Assembly: GCF_042432495.1 (NCBI RefSeq)
Contig: NZ_JBHLXC010000007.1
Coordinates: 252,340 to 316,339 of the forward strand
Direction: 5' to 3'
Source: Pseudochelatococcus lubricantis
GTDB taxonomy: Bacteria > Pseudomonadota > Alphaproteobacteria > Rhizobiales > Beijerinckiaceae
Length of the DNA: 64,000 bases
Positions within the stretch are counted from its first letter, which is position 1; every line of letters begins with the position of its first letter. The notes under the pieces are model-generated. The model searched no databases. It was not told where the DNA came from and saw only the letters and a program-made list of their open reading frames with translations. The position numbers and the translations under genes are program-made. This document shows positions 43,776 through 52,048 of this stretch, piece by piece.

Positions 43776-45926
43776 TCAGTCGTCCTTGCCGCCGTTCTTG
43801 TCGTCCTCGGCCTTCTGCTTGGCTTCAAGGTCCTCGCCGGTTTCCTGGTCGACGGCCTTCATCGACAGGCGCACCTTGCCGCGATCGTCGAAGCCGAGCA
43901 GCTTCACCTTGACCTTCTGGCCTTCCTTGACGACGTCCGTCACCTTGGCCACGCGCGTGGCGGCGAGCTGCGAGATGTGGACGAGGCCATCGCGGGCACC
44001 GAAGAAGTTCACGAAGGCGCCGAACTCTGCCGTCTTGACGACGGTGCCCTCATAGATGGCGTTCAGTTCCGGCTCGGCCGCGATGGAGCGGATCCAGTTG
44101 ATCGCCGCCGTGATCGACTTGGTGTCGGACGAGGCGATCTTGACCGTGCCGTCGTCGGCGATGTCGATCTTGGCGCCGGTCTTCTCCACGATCTCGCGGA
44201 TGACCTTGCCGCCCGAGCCGATCACCTCGCGGATCTTGTCCTGCGGGATCTTCAGCGTCTCGATGCGCGGCGCGTATTCGCCGAGTTCGTTACGGGCGGA
44301 GGCGAGCGCCTTCGCCATCTCGCCGAGGATGTGGACGCGGCCGCCGCGCGCCTGGTCGAGCGCGACACGCATGATCTCCTCGGTGATGCCGGCGATCTTG
44401 ATGTCCATCTGCAGGGCGGTGATGCCCGCTTCCGTGCCCGCGACCTTGAAGTCCATGTCGCCGAGGTGGTCCTCGTCGCCGAGGATGTCGGACAGCACCG
44501 CGTAACGCTCACCCTCAAGGATGAGGCCCATGGCGATGCCGGCGACCGGGCGGCGCAGCGGCACGCCGGCGTCCATCAGCGCGAGCGACGTGCCGCAGAC
44601 GGTGGCCATCGAGGAAGAACCGTTCGATTCGGTGATCTCCGAGACCGCGCGCAGCGTGTAGGGGAACTCATGGTGCGGCGGCAGCAGCGGATGGACCGCG
44701 CGCCAGGCGAGCTTGCCGTGGCCGATCTCGCGCCGGCCGGGCGAGCCGATGCGGCCCGTCTCGCCCACCGAGAAGGGCGGAAAGTTGTAGTGCAGCAGGA
44801 AGGTTTGCTTGCGGGTGCCTTCCAGCGAGTCGATGAGCTGCTCGTCGTCGCCGGTGCCGAGCGTCGCCACCACCAGCGCCTGCGTCTCGCCGCGCGTGAA
44901 CAGCGCCGAGCCGTGGGTGCGCGGCAGGAAGCCGACCTGCGCCAGAATCGGGCGCACGGTCTTGACGTCGCGGCCATCGATGCGGATGCCCGTGTCGAGG
45001 ATGTTCCAGCGGACGATCTTCGCCTGCACTTCCTTGAACACGGCCTTGACGAGTTCGGTGTCGAAACGCGGGTTCTCGCCCCCGGTGAGGGCGGTGAGCA
45101 CCTTGGCCTTCGCGGCGTCGACGGCGCCATAGCGCTGCTGCTTGTCGACGATCTGGTAGGCGGCGCGCAGCTCCTGCTCGGCGATTTCGAGCACGGCGTT
45201 CTCGATCTCGGACAGGTCCCGGGAGGCGAGTTCGCGCGGCTCCTTGGCGGCCTTTTCCGCCAGGCGGATGATTGCGTCGATCACCGGCTGGAAAGCCTTG
45301 TGGCCGAACGTGACGGCGCCGAGCATGACCTCCTCGGACAGCTCCTTCGCCTCCGATTCGACCATCAGAACCGCGTCGGCGGTGCCAGAGACCACGAGGT
45401 CGAGTTCGGTGTCCTCGCGCTGCGCCAGCGTCGGGTTGAGGGTGTATTCGCCCTTGGAATAGGCGACGCGCGCGGCGCCGATCGGCCCCATGAAGGGAAC
45501 GCCGGAGAGCGTGAGCGCGGCGGATGCCGCCACCATCGACAGGACGTCCGGATCGTTCTCAAGGTCATGCGTCAGCACGGTGACGATGATCTGCGTATCG
45601 TTGCGCCAGCCGTCGACGATGAGGGGGCGGATCGGACGGTCGATGAGGCGGGAGACGAGCGTCTCATGCTCGCTCGGGCGCCCCTCGCGCTTGAAATAGC
45701 CGCCGGGGATGCGGCCGGCCGCGTAGGCCTTTTCCTGATAGTTGACGGTGAGCGGCAGGAAGTCCACGCCGGGCTTGACGTCCTTCGCGGCGACGACCGT
45801 CGCAAGCACTGTCGTCTCGCCGAGGGTGGCGAGCACGGCACCGTCAGCCTGGCGGGCGATCCGGCCCGTCTCAAGGGTCAGCTTCGTGCCGCCCCAGACG
45901 ATTTCCTCTCGTTGAATATCGAACAT
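43776..45926 (-). CDS. pnp: Polyribonucleotide nucleotidyltransferase (PNPase)
   Basis: A phosphorolytic 3'-5' exoribonuclease that also adds tails. The 716-residue protein has two RNase PH cores (about 1-220 and 310-540, with the conserved GRREIGHGKLAWRAV near 400). A KH domain follows (about 555-615, GSGGKVIREIVEKTGAKI) and an S1 domain (about 622-690). Length and order are standard. A Lys/Asp-rich tail (ending near KAEDDKNGGKDD) resembles those of other rhizobial PNPases. It is last in the rimP-to-pnp cluster, separated from rpsO by 379 bp holding a terminator and a palindrome, which suggests separate control, as E. coli pnp is known to be autoregulated by its leader. Confidence 0.98.
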   Translation of the reverse strand: MFDIQREEIVWGGTKLTLETGRIARQADGAVLATLGETTVLATVVAAKDVKPGVDFLPLTVNYQEKAYAAGRIPGGYFKREGRPSEHETLVSRLIDRPIRPLIVDGWRNDTQIIVTVLTHDLENDPDVLSMVAASAALTLSGVPFMGPIGAARVAYSKGEYTLNPTLAQREDTELDLVVSGTADAVLMVESEAKELSEEVMLGAVTFGHKAFQPVIDAIIRLAEKAAKEPRELASRDLSEIENAVLEIAEQELRAAYQIVDKQQRYGAVDAAKAKVLTALTGGENPRFDTELVKAVFKEVQAKIVRWNILDTGIRIDGRDVKTVRPILAQVGFLPRTHGSALFTRGETQALVVATLGTGDDEQLIDSLEGTRKQTFLLHYNFPPFSVGETGRIGSPGRREIGHGKLAWRAVHPLLPPHHEFPYTLRAVSEITESNGSSSMATVCGTSLALMDAGVPLRRPVAGIAMGLILEGERYAVLSDILGDEDHLGDMDFKVAGTEAGITALQMDIKIAGITEEIMRVALDQARGGRVHILGEMAKALASARNELGEYAPRIETLKIPQDKIREVIGSGGKVIREIVEKTGAKIDIADDGTVKIASSDTKSITAAINWIRSIAAEPELNAIYEGTVVKTAEFGAFVNFFGARDGLVHISQLAATRVAKVTDVVKEGQKVKVKLLGFDDRGKVRLSMKAVDQETGEDLEAKQKAEDDKNGGKDD

Positions 45927-46053
45927 GTCTTTCTCTCTTGCTTTGTCGCATCGCGCGACACGGTTCCGGGCGCCTGACCGCGGATCGGCCCTGCGCCCTC
46001 GGTCGGAACGCCATGAGCAAGACGGCAGGGGGCTTCATCCATCCCGGTCCGGA

Positions 46054-46096
46054 CATCGGATTGTCCCGAAAGCGGTATCCGCTTGTCGATCCGATG
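46054..46096. repeat. REP-like palindrome in the pnp leader region
   Basis: Outer arms CATCGGAT / ATCCGATG and inner palindrome AGCGGTATCCGCT. It belongs to the same AAAGCGG-TATCCGCTT class as many rhizobial intergenic repeats and may fold in the RNA. Confidence 0.65.
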
Positions 46097-46210
46097 CCCC
46101 GAAGCACCCTGCGATCCTGCCATGGCCGTCTTCCGGCTGAATTGCAACGCCCCTAGCAGACAGGCATTGCGTGAAAATTGTGCGACCGTCGTTCGCGGCC
46201 TTCTTATACA

Positions 46211-46243
46211 AAACGCCCGGGACGCAAGCCGCGCCCCGGGTGT
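46211..46243 (-). terminator. Probable terminator or attenuator after rpsO
   Basis: Minus strand: arms around CCCGGG...CCCGGG (ACACCCGGG and CCCGGGCGTTTT) with an imperfect stem, followed by four T residues, about 60 bp after the rpsO stop. Confidence 0.55.
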
Positions 46244-46305
46244 TCAGGTCGTCATCCCACTTGAGACAAACGCGATAACGCCCTGACGCCGGGTCGTCGC
46301 ACCGC

Positions 46306-46575
46306 TCAGCGGCGGATGCCGAGGCTGCCGATCAGCGTGCGGTAGCGCCCCTCGTCCTTGCCCTTCACGTAGTCCAGCAGCTTGCGGCGCTGGGACACGA
46401 GCTTGAGAAGGCCGCGGCGCGAATGGTTGTCCTTGGCGTGCGTCTTGAAGTGCTCCGTCAGGTTGGAAATGCGTTCGGTCAGAATGGCGACCTGCACTTC
46501 CGGCGAGCCGGTATCGTTCGGCACGCGGGCATATTCCTTGAGAAGCTCCTGCTTGCGCTCGGGAGTAATCGACAT
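46306..46575 (-). CDS. rpsO: 30S ribosomal protein S15
   Basis: Small-subunit ribosomal protein, 89 residues, as is standard. It binds the central domain of 16S rRNA early in 30S assembly. The conserved HFKTHAKDNHSRRGLLKLVSQRRKLLDYVKG segment (seen from about residue 40, broken here as HFKTHAKDNHSRRG then LLKLVSQRRKLLDY) is intact. It begins 30 bp after truB with GAAAGGA before the ATG, so both are on one transcript. Confidence 0.99.
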   Translation of the reverse strand: MSITPERKQELLKEYARVPNDTGSPEVQVAILTERISNLTEHFKTHAKDNHSRRGLLKLVSQRRKLLDYVKGKDEGRYRTLIGSLGIRR

Positions 46576-46605
46576 CGGGTTATCCTTTCGAAATCTGTGG
46601 GCGCG

Positions 46606-47682
46606 TCAGTGCGCGCCGCTGAGGTTGAACACGCGGCGGGCAACGATCTCTCCCGCTTCCAGATCCGCCACGGCGACGAGTCGTCCCTGGCAGGTCACGG
46701 CAAGCGGGCCCTTGATGATCGGTGCGTCCCGTCCGCGCAGGAGTACGGTCTGGCCCCTTGCGAGCCTGACCGCGTCCGCCCTGTTGACGGCCAGCGCCGG
46801 GATGTCGTCCAGCGCGGTCTCAACGGGCAGAAGGACTTGCGGCAAAATTGCCTGGTCGATCTGATGATCGCCGTCCGGCTTATGACTCAATTCCTCCAGT
46901 CTCGCCAGCGAAATCGTGCGATCGAGCCGAAATGGCCCCACGCGCGTGCGGCGCAGGGCGCTGACATGGCCGTAGCAGCCGAGCGCCTGGCCAAGATCGC
47001 GCGCGATGGCGCGCACATAGGTGCCCTTGCCGCATTCGGCTTCCAGCATGCTGGTGTCACCCGTGTGCTCCGTCAGCGTCAGCCGGTCGATGACGACCGG
47101 GCGCGCCTCAAGTTCCACCACCTCGCCCTCGCGCGCCAGATCGTAGGCACGCTCGCCCTCGATCTTGATGGCGGAAAAGCGTGGCGGCACCTGCATCAGT
47201 TCGCCGGTGAAGCGGGGCAGCATGGCTTCCACGGCGGCGCGGTCCGGCCGCAGGTCGCTCCGGCGTGTGATCTCGCCTTCCGTATCGTCGGTGTTGGTTT
47301 CCGCGCCCCAGCTCACAGTGAACGAATAGGCTTTGCGCCCGTCCATCACGTAGGGCACCGTCTTCGTCGCCTCACCGAGCGCGATCGGCAGGATGCCCGA
47401 GGCCAGCGGGTCCAACGTGCCGGCATGGCCCGCCTTGCGCGCGTTGAAGAGACGCTTGATCACGGCCACCGCGTGGGTCGATGTCATGCCGACGGGCTTG
47501 TCGAGGATGAGCCAGCCGTTGACGTCGCGCTTGCGCCCGCGCGATTCGCTGCCCGCCCGGCGCGGCTGGCCGCGCTGCGCTCGCCCGGCTGCCTGCCTCG
47601 ACGGAGCGTCGCCGGCGGCCGTGCCACCCTCGCCGCCCGGTGCTGTCTGCTCGTCCTCAGCGGTCATGGTCGCCGTCGTCAT
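46606..47682 (-). CDS. truB: tRNA pseudouridine(55) synthase TruB
   Basis: Makes pseudouridine at position 55 in the T-loop of tRNAs. The 358-residue form has a roughly 50-residue basic and acidic leader (rich in Gly, Ala, Arg) before the catalytic domain starts at VNGWLILDKPVGMTSTHAV. The catalytic Asp is in AGHAGTLDPLASGILPIALGEATK (about 95). The ATG at 47682 is preferred, as AGGAGG lies 12 bases upstream; a second ATG at 47667 is five codons later. Both lie within the end of rbfA (stop at 47657), so the genes overlap by 11-26 bp. A long N-terminal extension is frequent in rhizobial TruB. Confidence 0.93.
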   Translation of the reverse strand: MTTATMTAEDEQTAPGGEGGTAAGDAPSRQAAGRAQRGQPRRAGSESRGRKRDVNGWLILDKPVGMTSTHAVAVIKRLFNARKAGHAGTLDPLASGILPIALGEATKTVPYVMDGRKAYSFTVSWGAETNTDDTEGEITRRSDLRPDRAAVEAMLPRFTGELMQVPPRFSAIKIEGERAYDLAREGEVVELEARPVVIDRLTLTEHTGDTSMLEAECGKGTYVRAIARDLGQALGCYGHVSALRRTRVGPFRLDRTISLARLEELSHKPDGDHQIDQAILPQVLLPVETALDDIPALAVNRADAVRLARGQTVLLRGRDAPIIKGPLAVTCQGRLVAVADLEAGEIVARRVFNLSGAH

Positions 47683-48094
47683 CGTCTCTGCGGTCCTCCT
47701 GGTCGATAGATTCTTCGACAACCCGGCTGGCGCGGAGCAGGCTATCGATGTGGCTGGCCTCGTCGAATGATTCGTCGAGGCGGAAGCGGATGTCCGGCGC
47801 GTAACGCAGGTTGATGCGCTGCGCGACCTCGGTGCGGATGAGGCGGCGGTTGCGCTCCAGCGCCGCGAGCACCGGCTTCGAATCCTTGCCGCCCAGCGGA
47901 ATGATATAGGCCGTGGCGAGCCGCAGGTCAGGCGACATGCGCACCTCGGGCACCGTGATGACATGGGAGGCGAGCACGTCGTCATGGACCTCGCCACGCA
48001 TCAGGATTTCCGCAAGCGCATGACGCACGAGTTCGCCCACGCGCAAACCGCGCTGGCTGGGGCCGGAGCCCGCATCGAATTTCCTTCGGGACAT
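47657..48094 (-). CDS. rbfA: 30S ribosome-binding factor RbfA
   Basis: Helps mature the 5' end of 16S rRNA and is needed for growth in the cold. The 145-residue product has the KH-like fold motif (RVGELVRHALAEIL at about 18, VRMSPDLRLATAYI at about 51, and LRYAPDIRFRLDESFDEASHID near residue 98). The C-terminal RRDDDDGDHDR tail is acidic. It overlaps truB and lies 96 bp downstream of infB, a gap that holds a hairpin (48160-48179). Confidence 0.97.
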   Translation of the reverse strand: MSRRKFDAGSGPSQRGLRVGELVRHALAEILMRGEVHDDVLASHVITVPEVRMSPDLRLATAYIIPLGGKDSKPVLAALERNRRLIRTEVAQRINLRYAPDIRFRLDESFDEASHIDSLLRASRVVEESIDQEDRRDDDDGDHDR

Positions 48095-48159
48095 TTATTT
48101 CTTATCCCCCGGGGTCGGACCGGGGCCTTTCCATTTTTCGTAACGATATCAGCAATGAA

Positions 48160-48179
48160 GGAGGGGGAATGCCCCCTCC
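48160..48179 (-). other. Hairpin between infB and rbfA
   Basis: Perfect 8-bp stem GGAGGGGG / CCCCCTCC with a 4-nt loop directly after infB. It lacks a strong T-run on the minus strand, so it more likely stabilises or punctuates the polycistronic RNA than ends it. Confidence 0.5.
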
Positions 48180-48190
48180 GGATCGGTCTG

Positions 48191-51100
48191 TCACAGCGTC
48201 CGGCGGATTTCCTCGACGGTGTAGCATTCGATGATGTCGCCCACGCGCATGTCCTGATAGCTCTCGAAGGACATGCCGCACTCCTGGCCGGCCACGACTT
48301 CCTTCGCGTCGTCCTTGAAGCGCTTGAGCTGCGACAGCTTGCCTTCGTGGATAACGACGTTGTCGCGGATGAGGCGCACATGCGCGCCCCTCTGCACCAC
48401 GCCGTCGGTGACGAGGCAGCCGGCCACCTTGCCGACCTTGGAGACGTTGAAGATCTCCCGGATTTCGGCATTGCCGAGGGTGTGCTCGCGCAGCGTCGGC
48501 GCCAGCATGCCCGACATCGCCGCCTTCACGTCATCCACGAGGTTGTAGATGATGTTGTAGTAGCGGATTTCGATGCCGGCCCGCTCGGCCGATTCGCGCG
48601 CTTCCTTGTTGGCGCGCACGTTGAAGCCGATGACCACCGCGCCGGAGGCTTCCGCCAGCGTGATATCCGATTCGGTGATGCCGCCGACGCCGGAATGGAT
48701 GATGCGCGCCGCGACTTCTTCGTTGCCCGCCTTCTCCAGCATGCCGACGATGGCCTCCGCCGAGCCCTGCACATCCGCCTTGACGACGAGCGCGAACTCC
48801 TTGCGGCCCGCGCCCTCCTTGAGGTCGCGCATCATGTCGGCGAGCGAGCGCGCCGCGCCCGCGCCGCGCACGGCCGCAAGGTCGCGCTTCTGACGGATGC
48901 GGTAGCCGGTGATCTCGCGCGCCCGCGCCTCCGACTCGACCACGGCCACGCGGTCGCCCGCCTCGGGCGTGCCGTTGAAGCCCAGGACCTCGGCGGGAAC
49001 GGACGGACCGGCTTCCCTGATCTGCGCGCCCGTGTCGGCGATCAGCGCGCGCACGCGGCCCCATTCGGCGCCGGCGACCACGATGTCGCCAACCCGGAGC
49101 GTGCCGCGCTGCACGAGGACGGTGGCCACCGGGCCGCGCCCGCGATCGAGCTTGGCCTCGATGACCGTGCCTTCCGCCGAATGGCCGGCGTTAGCCCTCA
49201 GCTCCAGGATTTCCGCCTGAAGCTGCAGGCCTTCCAGCAGCTTGTCGAGATTGGTGCCGACCTTGGCCGAAACCTCGAACTCGAGCGTCTCGCCGCCCAT
49301 CGACTCGACCACGACGCCGTGCTGGAGCAGTTCCGTGCGCACGCGCTGCGGATTGGCATCCGGCTTGTCGATCTTGTTGATCGCGACGATCATCGGCACC
49401 TGCGCCGCATTGGCATGGTTGATGGCCTCGATCGTCTGCGGCATCACGCCGTCGTCCGCCGCCACGACCAGCACCACGATGTCCGTGACCTTCGCGCCGC
49501 GCGCGCGCATCGCGGTGAAGGCGGCGTGGCCGGGGGTGTCGATGAAGGTGATCTTGCCGCCGAGCGGCGAGGTCACCTGATAGGCGCCGATGTGCTGTGT
49601 GATGCCACCGGCCTCGCCGGAAACCACGTTCGCGTGGCGGATGGCATCGAGCAGCGACGTCTTGCCGTGGTCGACGTGACCCATGATGGTGATCACCGGC
49701 GGACGCGGCTCCAGATCGCCCTCGTCGTCGGGCCGCGCATCGAAAAGGCCTTCCTCGACGTCCGATTCGGCGACGCGCTTGACGGCGTGGCCCAGTTCCT
49801 CGGCGATGAGCTGCGCGGTGTCGGCGTCGATCACGTCGGTGATCTTGTGCATCTCGCCCTGCTTCATCAGCAGGCGAATCACGTCGACCCCGCGCTCGGC
49901 CATGCGCAGCGCAAGCTCCTGGATCGTGATCGTCTCGGGAATGATCACCTCACGGCTGATCTTTTCCTTCGGCTCGACGATCTGTTGGCCACGCATGCGC
50001 TGCTGGCGGCGGCGATAGGCAGCGACCGAGTGCGTGCGCTCGCCGTCATCGCCGGCTGTCGCGGCCGCGACCGTCAGACGCCCGCGGCGCTTTTCCTCGC
50101 CAGCGCCCTTGGCCGGGGGCAGGGCGGGGCGGGGCGCGGCGCCCGCGCCGGGACGGCGCCCCGCACGCGCTCCTTCGCTTTCATCCGTATTCGCAACGGC
50201 GCGGCTGCGCGCGGGCGTCGCGGTTGCCGGCGCGCCCGTTGTGGTACGACGGGGCGCGGCCTGTTCCGCCGCCGGCGTGGAAGCCGTTGCGCCTGCAGCC
50301 TTCTCGGCCCGTTCGGGCGCACGCGCGGCGCGTGGTGCCCCGGCCGCCTGGCCGGCGTCCGCGCCGAGACGACGGCGCGCTTCCTCTTCCGAGCGGCGCT
50401 TGAGTTCCTCTTCCTGCCGCCGGCGCTCTTCTTCCTCGCGCTTGCGCGCCTCGGCCGCCTCGCGCTCGATCTTCTCGCGCGCTTCGCGTTCGGCCCGCAG
50501 CTTCGCTTCCTCAACGGCGCGGCGGCGCTCCTCCTCCTCGCGCTTCCTCGCCTCGGCGAGTGCGTGGAGACGTGCGTCCCGCTCGTCATCGGTCAGCGTG
50601 CGCAGCACGACGCCGGAGCCGCCGCGCTGGCCGCCCGCGCGGCCACCGGGGCGTCCGCCGCCGGCACGTCCGCCGGGACCCTGGCCGGGCCGCCCCTGCG
50701 GCGCCGGAGGCGTGCGAACGGGCGCAGCCGGAGCAACGCGCGAAGGCGCCGCAGGCCGCGCGGCCTGTGCCGGCACAGCCGCAGGCGCTTCCTTCGGCGC
50801 GGGAGCCTTCACAACCGGCGCGGCAGTGGGGGCAGCCGGCGCTGCCGCAGCCGGAGCAACGGAAACAGGCGCGGATTCAGCGGGAGCTGCGGCGGCAGGA
50901 GTAGGAGCCGGTGCAGCGGGGGCGGGTGTCGGCGCCGGCTGGGCAACGGGCTTCTCCGGCGCCGCCGCGGCGACAGGCTGGCTCGGCGCGGGCGCAACGG
51001 CGGGCGCCGCCGGCGCAGGTGCTGCAGCGGGAGCCGGTTTCACGGCAGGCGCGGGGGCAGCCGGCGTGGGGGGGGCTTCCTTAGCCTCGGCGGGTGCGAT

Positions 51101-51286
51101 CACCCGGCGCTTCACCTTCTCCACCACCACGGCCTTGGTCCGCCCGTGTGAGAAACTCTGGCGCACGACGCCCTGTTCGACAGGGCGCTTCAGCGTCAGC
51201 GTCTTCGAGGGCGTCACGCTCAGCGTCTTGTCGTTCGGGTTCTTCGTATCTGTCATTCCGTCGGTGTCCTGCGCCTTCGCGTTCAT
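48191..51286 (-). CDS. infB: Translation initiation factor IF-2
   Basis: A GTPase that positions initiator tRNA on the 30S subunit. The 1031-residue protein has an N-terminal domain, then an Ala/Pro-rich spacer (about 65-250) and a charged coiled region (Arg/Glu-rich, about 260-345). The G domain carries GHVDHGKTS (about 532), DTPGHAAF and NKIDKPDA, and domains II-IV follow. The ATG at 51286 overlaps the upstream gene's stop (ATGA), which favours it over the in-frame ATG at 51256, where many homologues are annotated (MTDTKNPNDKTLS). The repetitive PAPAAPAP spacer varies in length among species. Core of the nusA-infB operon. Confidence 0.97.
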   Translation of the reverse strand: MNAKAQDTDGMTDTKNPNDKTLSVTPSKTLTLKRPVEQGVVRQSFSHGRTKAVVVEKVKRRVIAPAEAKEAPPTPAAPAPAVKPAPAAAPAPAAPAVAPAPSQPVAAAAPEKPVAQPAPTPAPAAPAPTPAAAAPAESAPVSVAPAAAAPAAPTAAPVVKAPAPKEAPAAVPAQAARPAAPSRVAPAAPVRTPPAPQGRPGQGPGGRAGGGRPGGRAGGQRGGSGVVLRTLTDDERDARLHALAEARKREEEERRRAVEEAKLRAEREAREKIEREAAEARKREEEERRRQEEELKRRSEEEARRRLGADAGQAAGAPRAARAPERAEKAAGATASTPAAEQAAPRRTTTGAPATATPARSRAVANTDESEGARAGRRPGAGAAPRPALPPAKGAGEEKRRGRLTVAAATAGDDGERTHSVAAYRRRQQRMRGQQIVEPKEKISREVIIPETITIQELALRMAERGVDVIRLLMKQGEMHKITDVIDADTAQLIAEELGHAVKRVAESDVEEGLFDARPDDEGDLEPRPPVITIMGHVDHGKTSLLDAIRHANVVSGEAGGITQHIGAYQVTSPLGGKITFIDTPGHAAFTAMRARGAKVTDIVVLVVAADDGVMPQTIEAINHANAAQVPMIVAINKIDKPDANPQRVRTELLQHGVVVESMGGETLEFEVSAKVGTNLDKLLEGLQLQAEILELRANAGHSAEGTVIEAKLDRGRGPVATVLVQRGTLRVGDIVVAGAEWGRVRALIADTGAQIREAGPSVPAEVLGFNGTPEAGDRVAVVESEARAREITGYRIRQKRDLAAVRGAGAARSLADMMRDLKEGAGRKEFALVVKADVQGSAEAIVGMLEKAGNEEVAARIIHSGVGGITESDITLAEASGAVVIGFNVRANKEARESAERAGIEIRYYNIIYNLVDDVKAAMSGMLAPTLREHTLGNAEIREIFNVSKVGKVAGCLVTDGVVQRGAHVRLIRDNVVIHEGKLSQLKRFKDDAKEVVAGQECGMSFESYQDMRVGDIIECYTVEEIRRTL

Positions 51287-52041
51287 TCTTGCCCCATGAT
51301 CGCCTCGCCGGCCGGCTCTCCGCCCGACGCGCCCCCGGTTTGGGGCGTCACCGATGTGGCGGGAGCCTCGTGCCGAGGCGTCGAAAAACCTGTCATGCAA
51401 TAACGGGCCAGTCTGTGCCAGCGCGTCATAAAACCGTCGCTTCCCGATCCGGCGACAAGAGCTGCATGTATCACATGTGTGCGCCCCAAAGCCAAATCCA
51501 AATGCGATCCCTCAAAACAATCAATGATCGGAATAGTATCCGATCGTTCATTGTGGCCGCGATGCAACGCCTGTGCCAGCTTGCGCCGGCCATCGGGCGC
51601 GGCCTCCCGTGCGTGGAGGAGCGCCGCGATCGACGTCCTGCCGTCCGGGTTCGCCGCGAGTGCCTCGACCTTGCCGAAGCCGGTCACTGCCGCGCCCGCC
51701 TTGTTGGCGAGCGACAGCGCCTGCAGCACGTCGCGGCACAGCAGCCCCTCGACGTCGTCGGCCAGTGTCGGCGAGGCCTTCACCCCCGCCTTCAGCGATC
51801 GCGCGAACGTCTTGCGGCGCACGGCCTCGGAAACGGCTTCCCGTGTCGCTTCGATCCAGACGCCGCGTCCCGGCAGGCGGGCGCGGATGTCCGGCACCAC
51901 CGACCCGTCAGGCCCGGCGACGAAGCGAATCATCGCCTCCTTCGCCATCGGCCGGCGTGACAGTGCGCAAGTCCTGCTGTCTTCTTCCCTGCGGCTGCTG
52001 TCCTCGCGCGCGGGCAAGTCTCCTTCGGACGTTGGCAAACC
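51283..52041 (-). CDS. RNA-binding protein with YlxR/RnpM (DUF448) and L7Ae-like domains
   Basis: A 252-residue protein always found between nusA and infB in this class. The YlxR fold (about 12-90) shows EDSRTCALSRRPMAKEAMIRFV and a basic RNA-binding face; related Bacillus RnpM binds RNase P. The second half (about 95-160, LANKAGAAVTGFGKVEALA) resembles an L7Ae/L30e domain. The C-terminal 80 residues are unconserved. The start is inferred to be TTG 52041, because AAGGAG is six bases before it and the earlier GTG/ATG codons lie inside nusA. It begins 7 bp after the nusA stop and overlaps infB by 4 bp. Confidence 0.85.
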   Translation of the reverse strand, partial: GLPTSEGDLPAREDSSRREEDSRTCALSRRPMAKEAMIRFVAGPDGSVVPDIRARLPGRGVWIEATREAVSEAVRRKTFARSLKAGVKASPTLADDVEGLLCRDVLQALSLANKAGAAVTGFGKVEALAANPDGRTSIAALLHAREAAPDGRRKLAQALHRGHNERSDTIPIIDCFEGSHLDLALGRTHVIHAALVAGSGSDGFMTRWHRLARYCMTGFSTPRHEAPATSVTPQTGGASGGEPAGEAIMGQE

Positions 52042-52048
52042 TGTCTCC

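Larger units (their letters stand above)
45927..46305. other. rpsO-pnp intergenic region
   Basis: 379 bp with the rpsO terminator-like hairpin (46211-46243), a REP-like palindrome (46054-46096) and the pnp leader. No gene is supported. The spacing leaves room for a pnp-specific promoter. Confidence 0.55.

Noticed and set aside
43752..45977. A 741-codon plus-strand frame opposite pnp
   Set aside because: pnp has all its domains; the plus-strand frame lies across the terminator as well and shows no motifs.
47963..51151. A 1062-codon plus-strand frame opposite infB
   Set aside because: infB is certain (GHVDHGKT motif and operon context); the plus-strand frame is a low-complexity antisense product.
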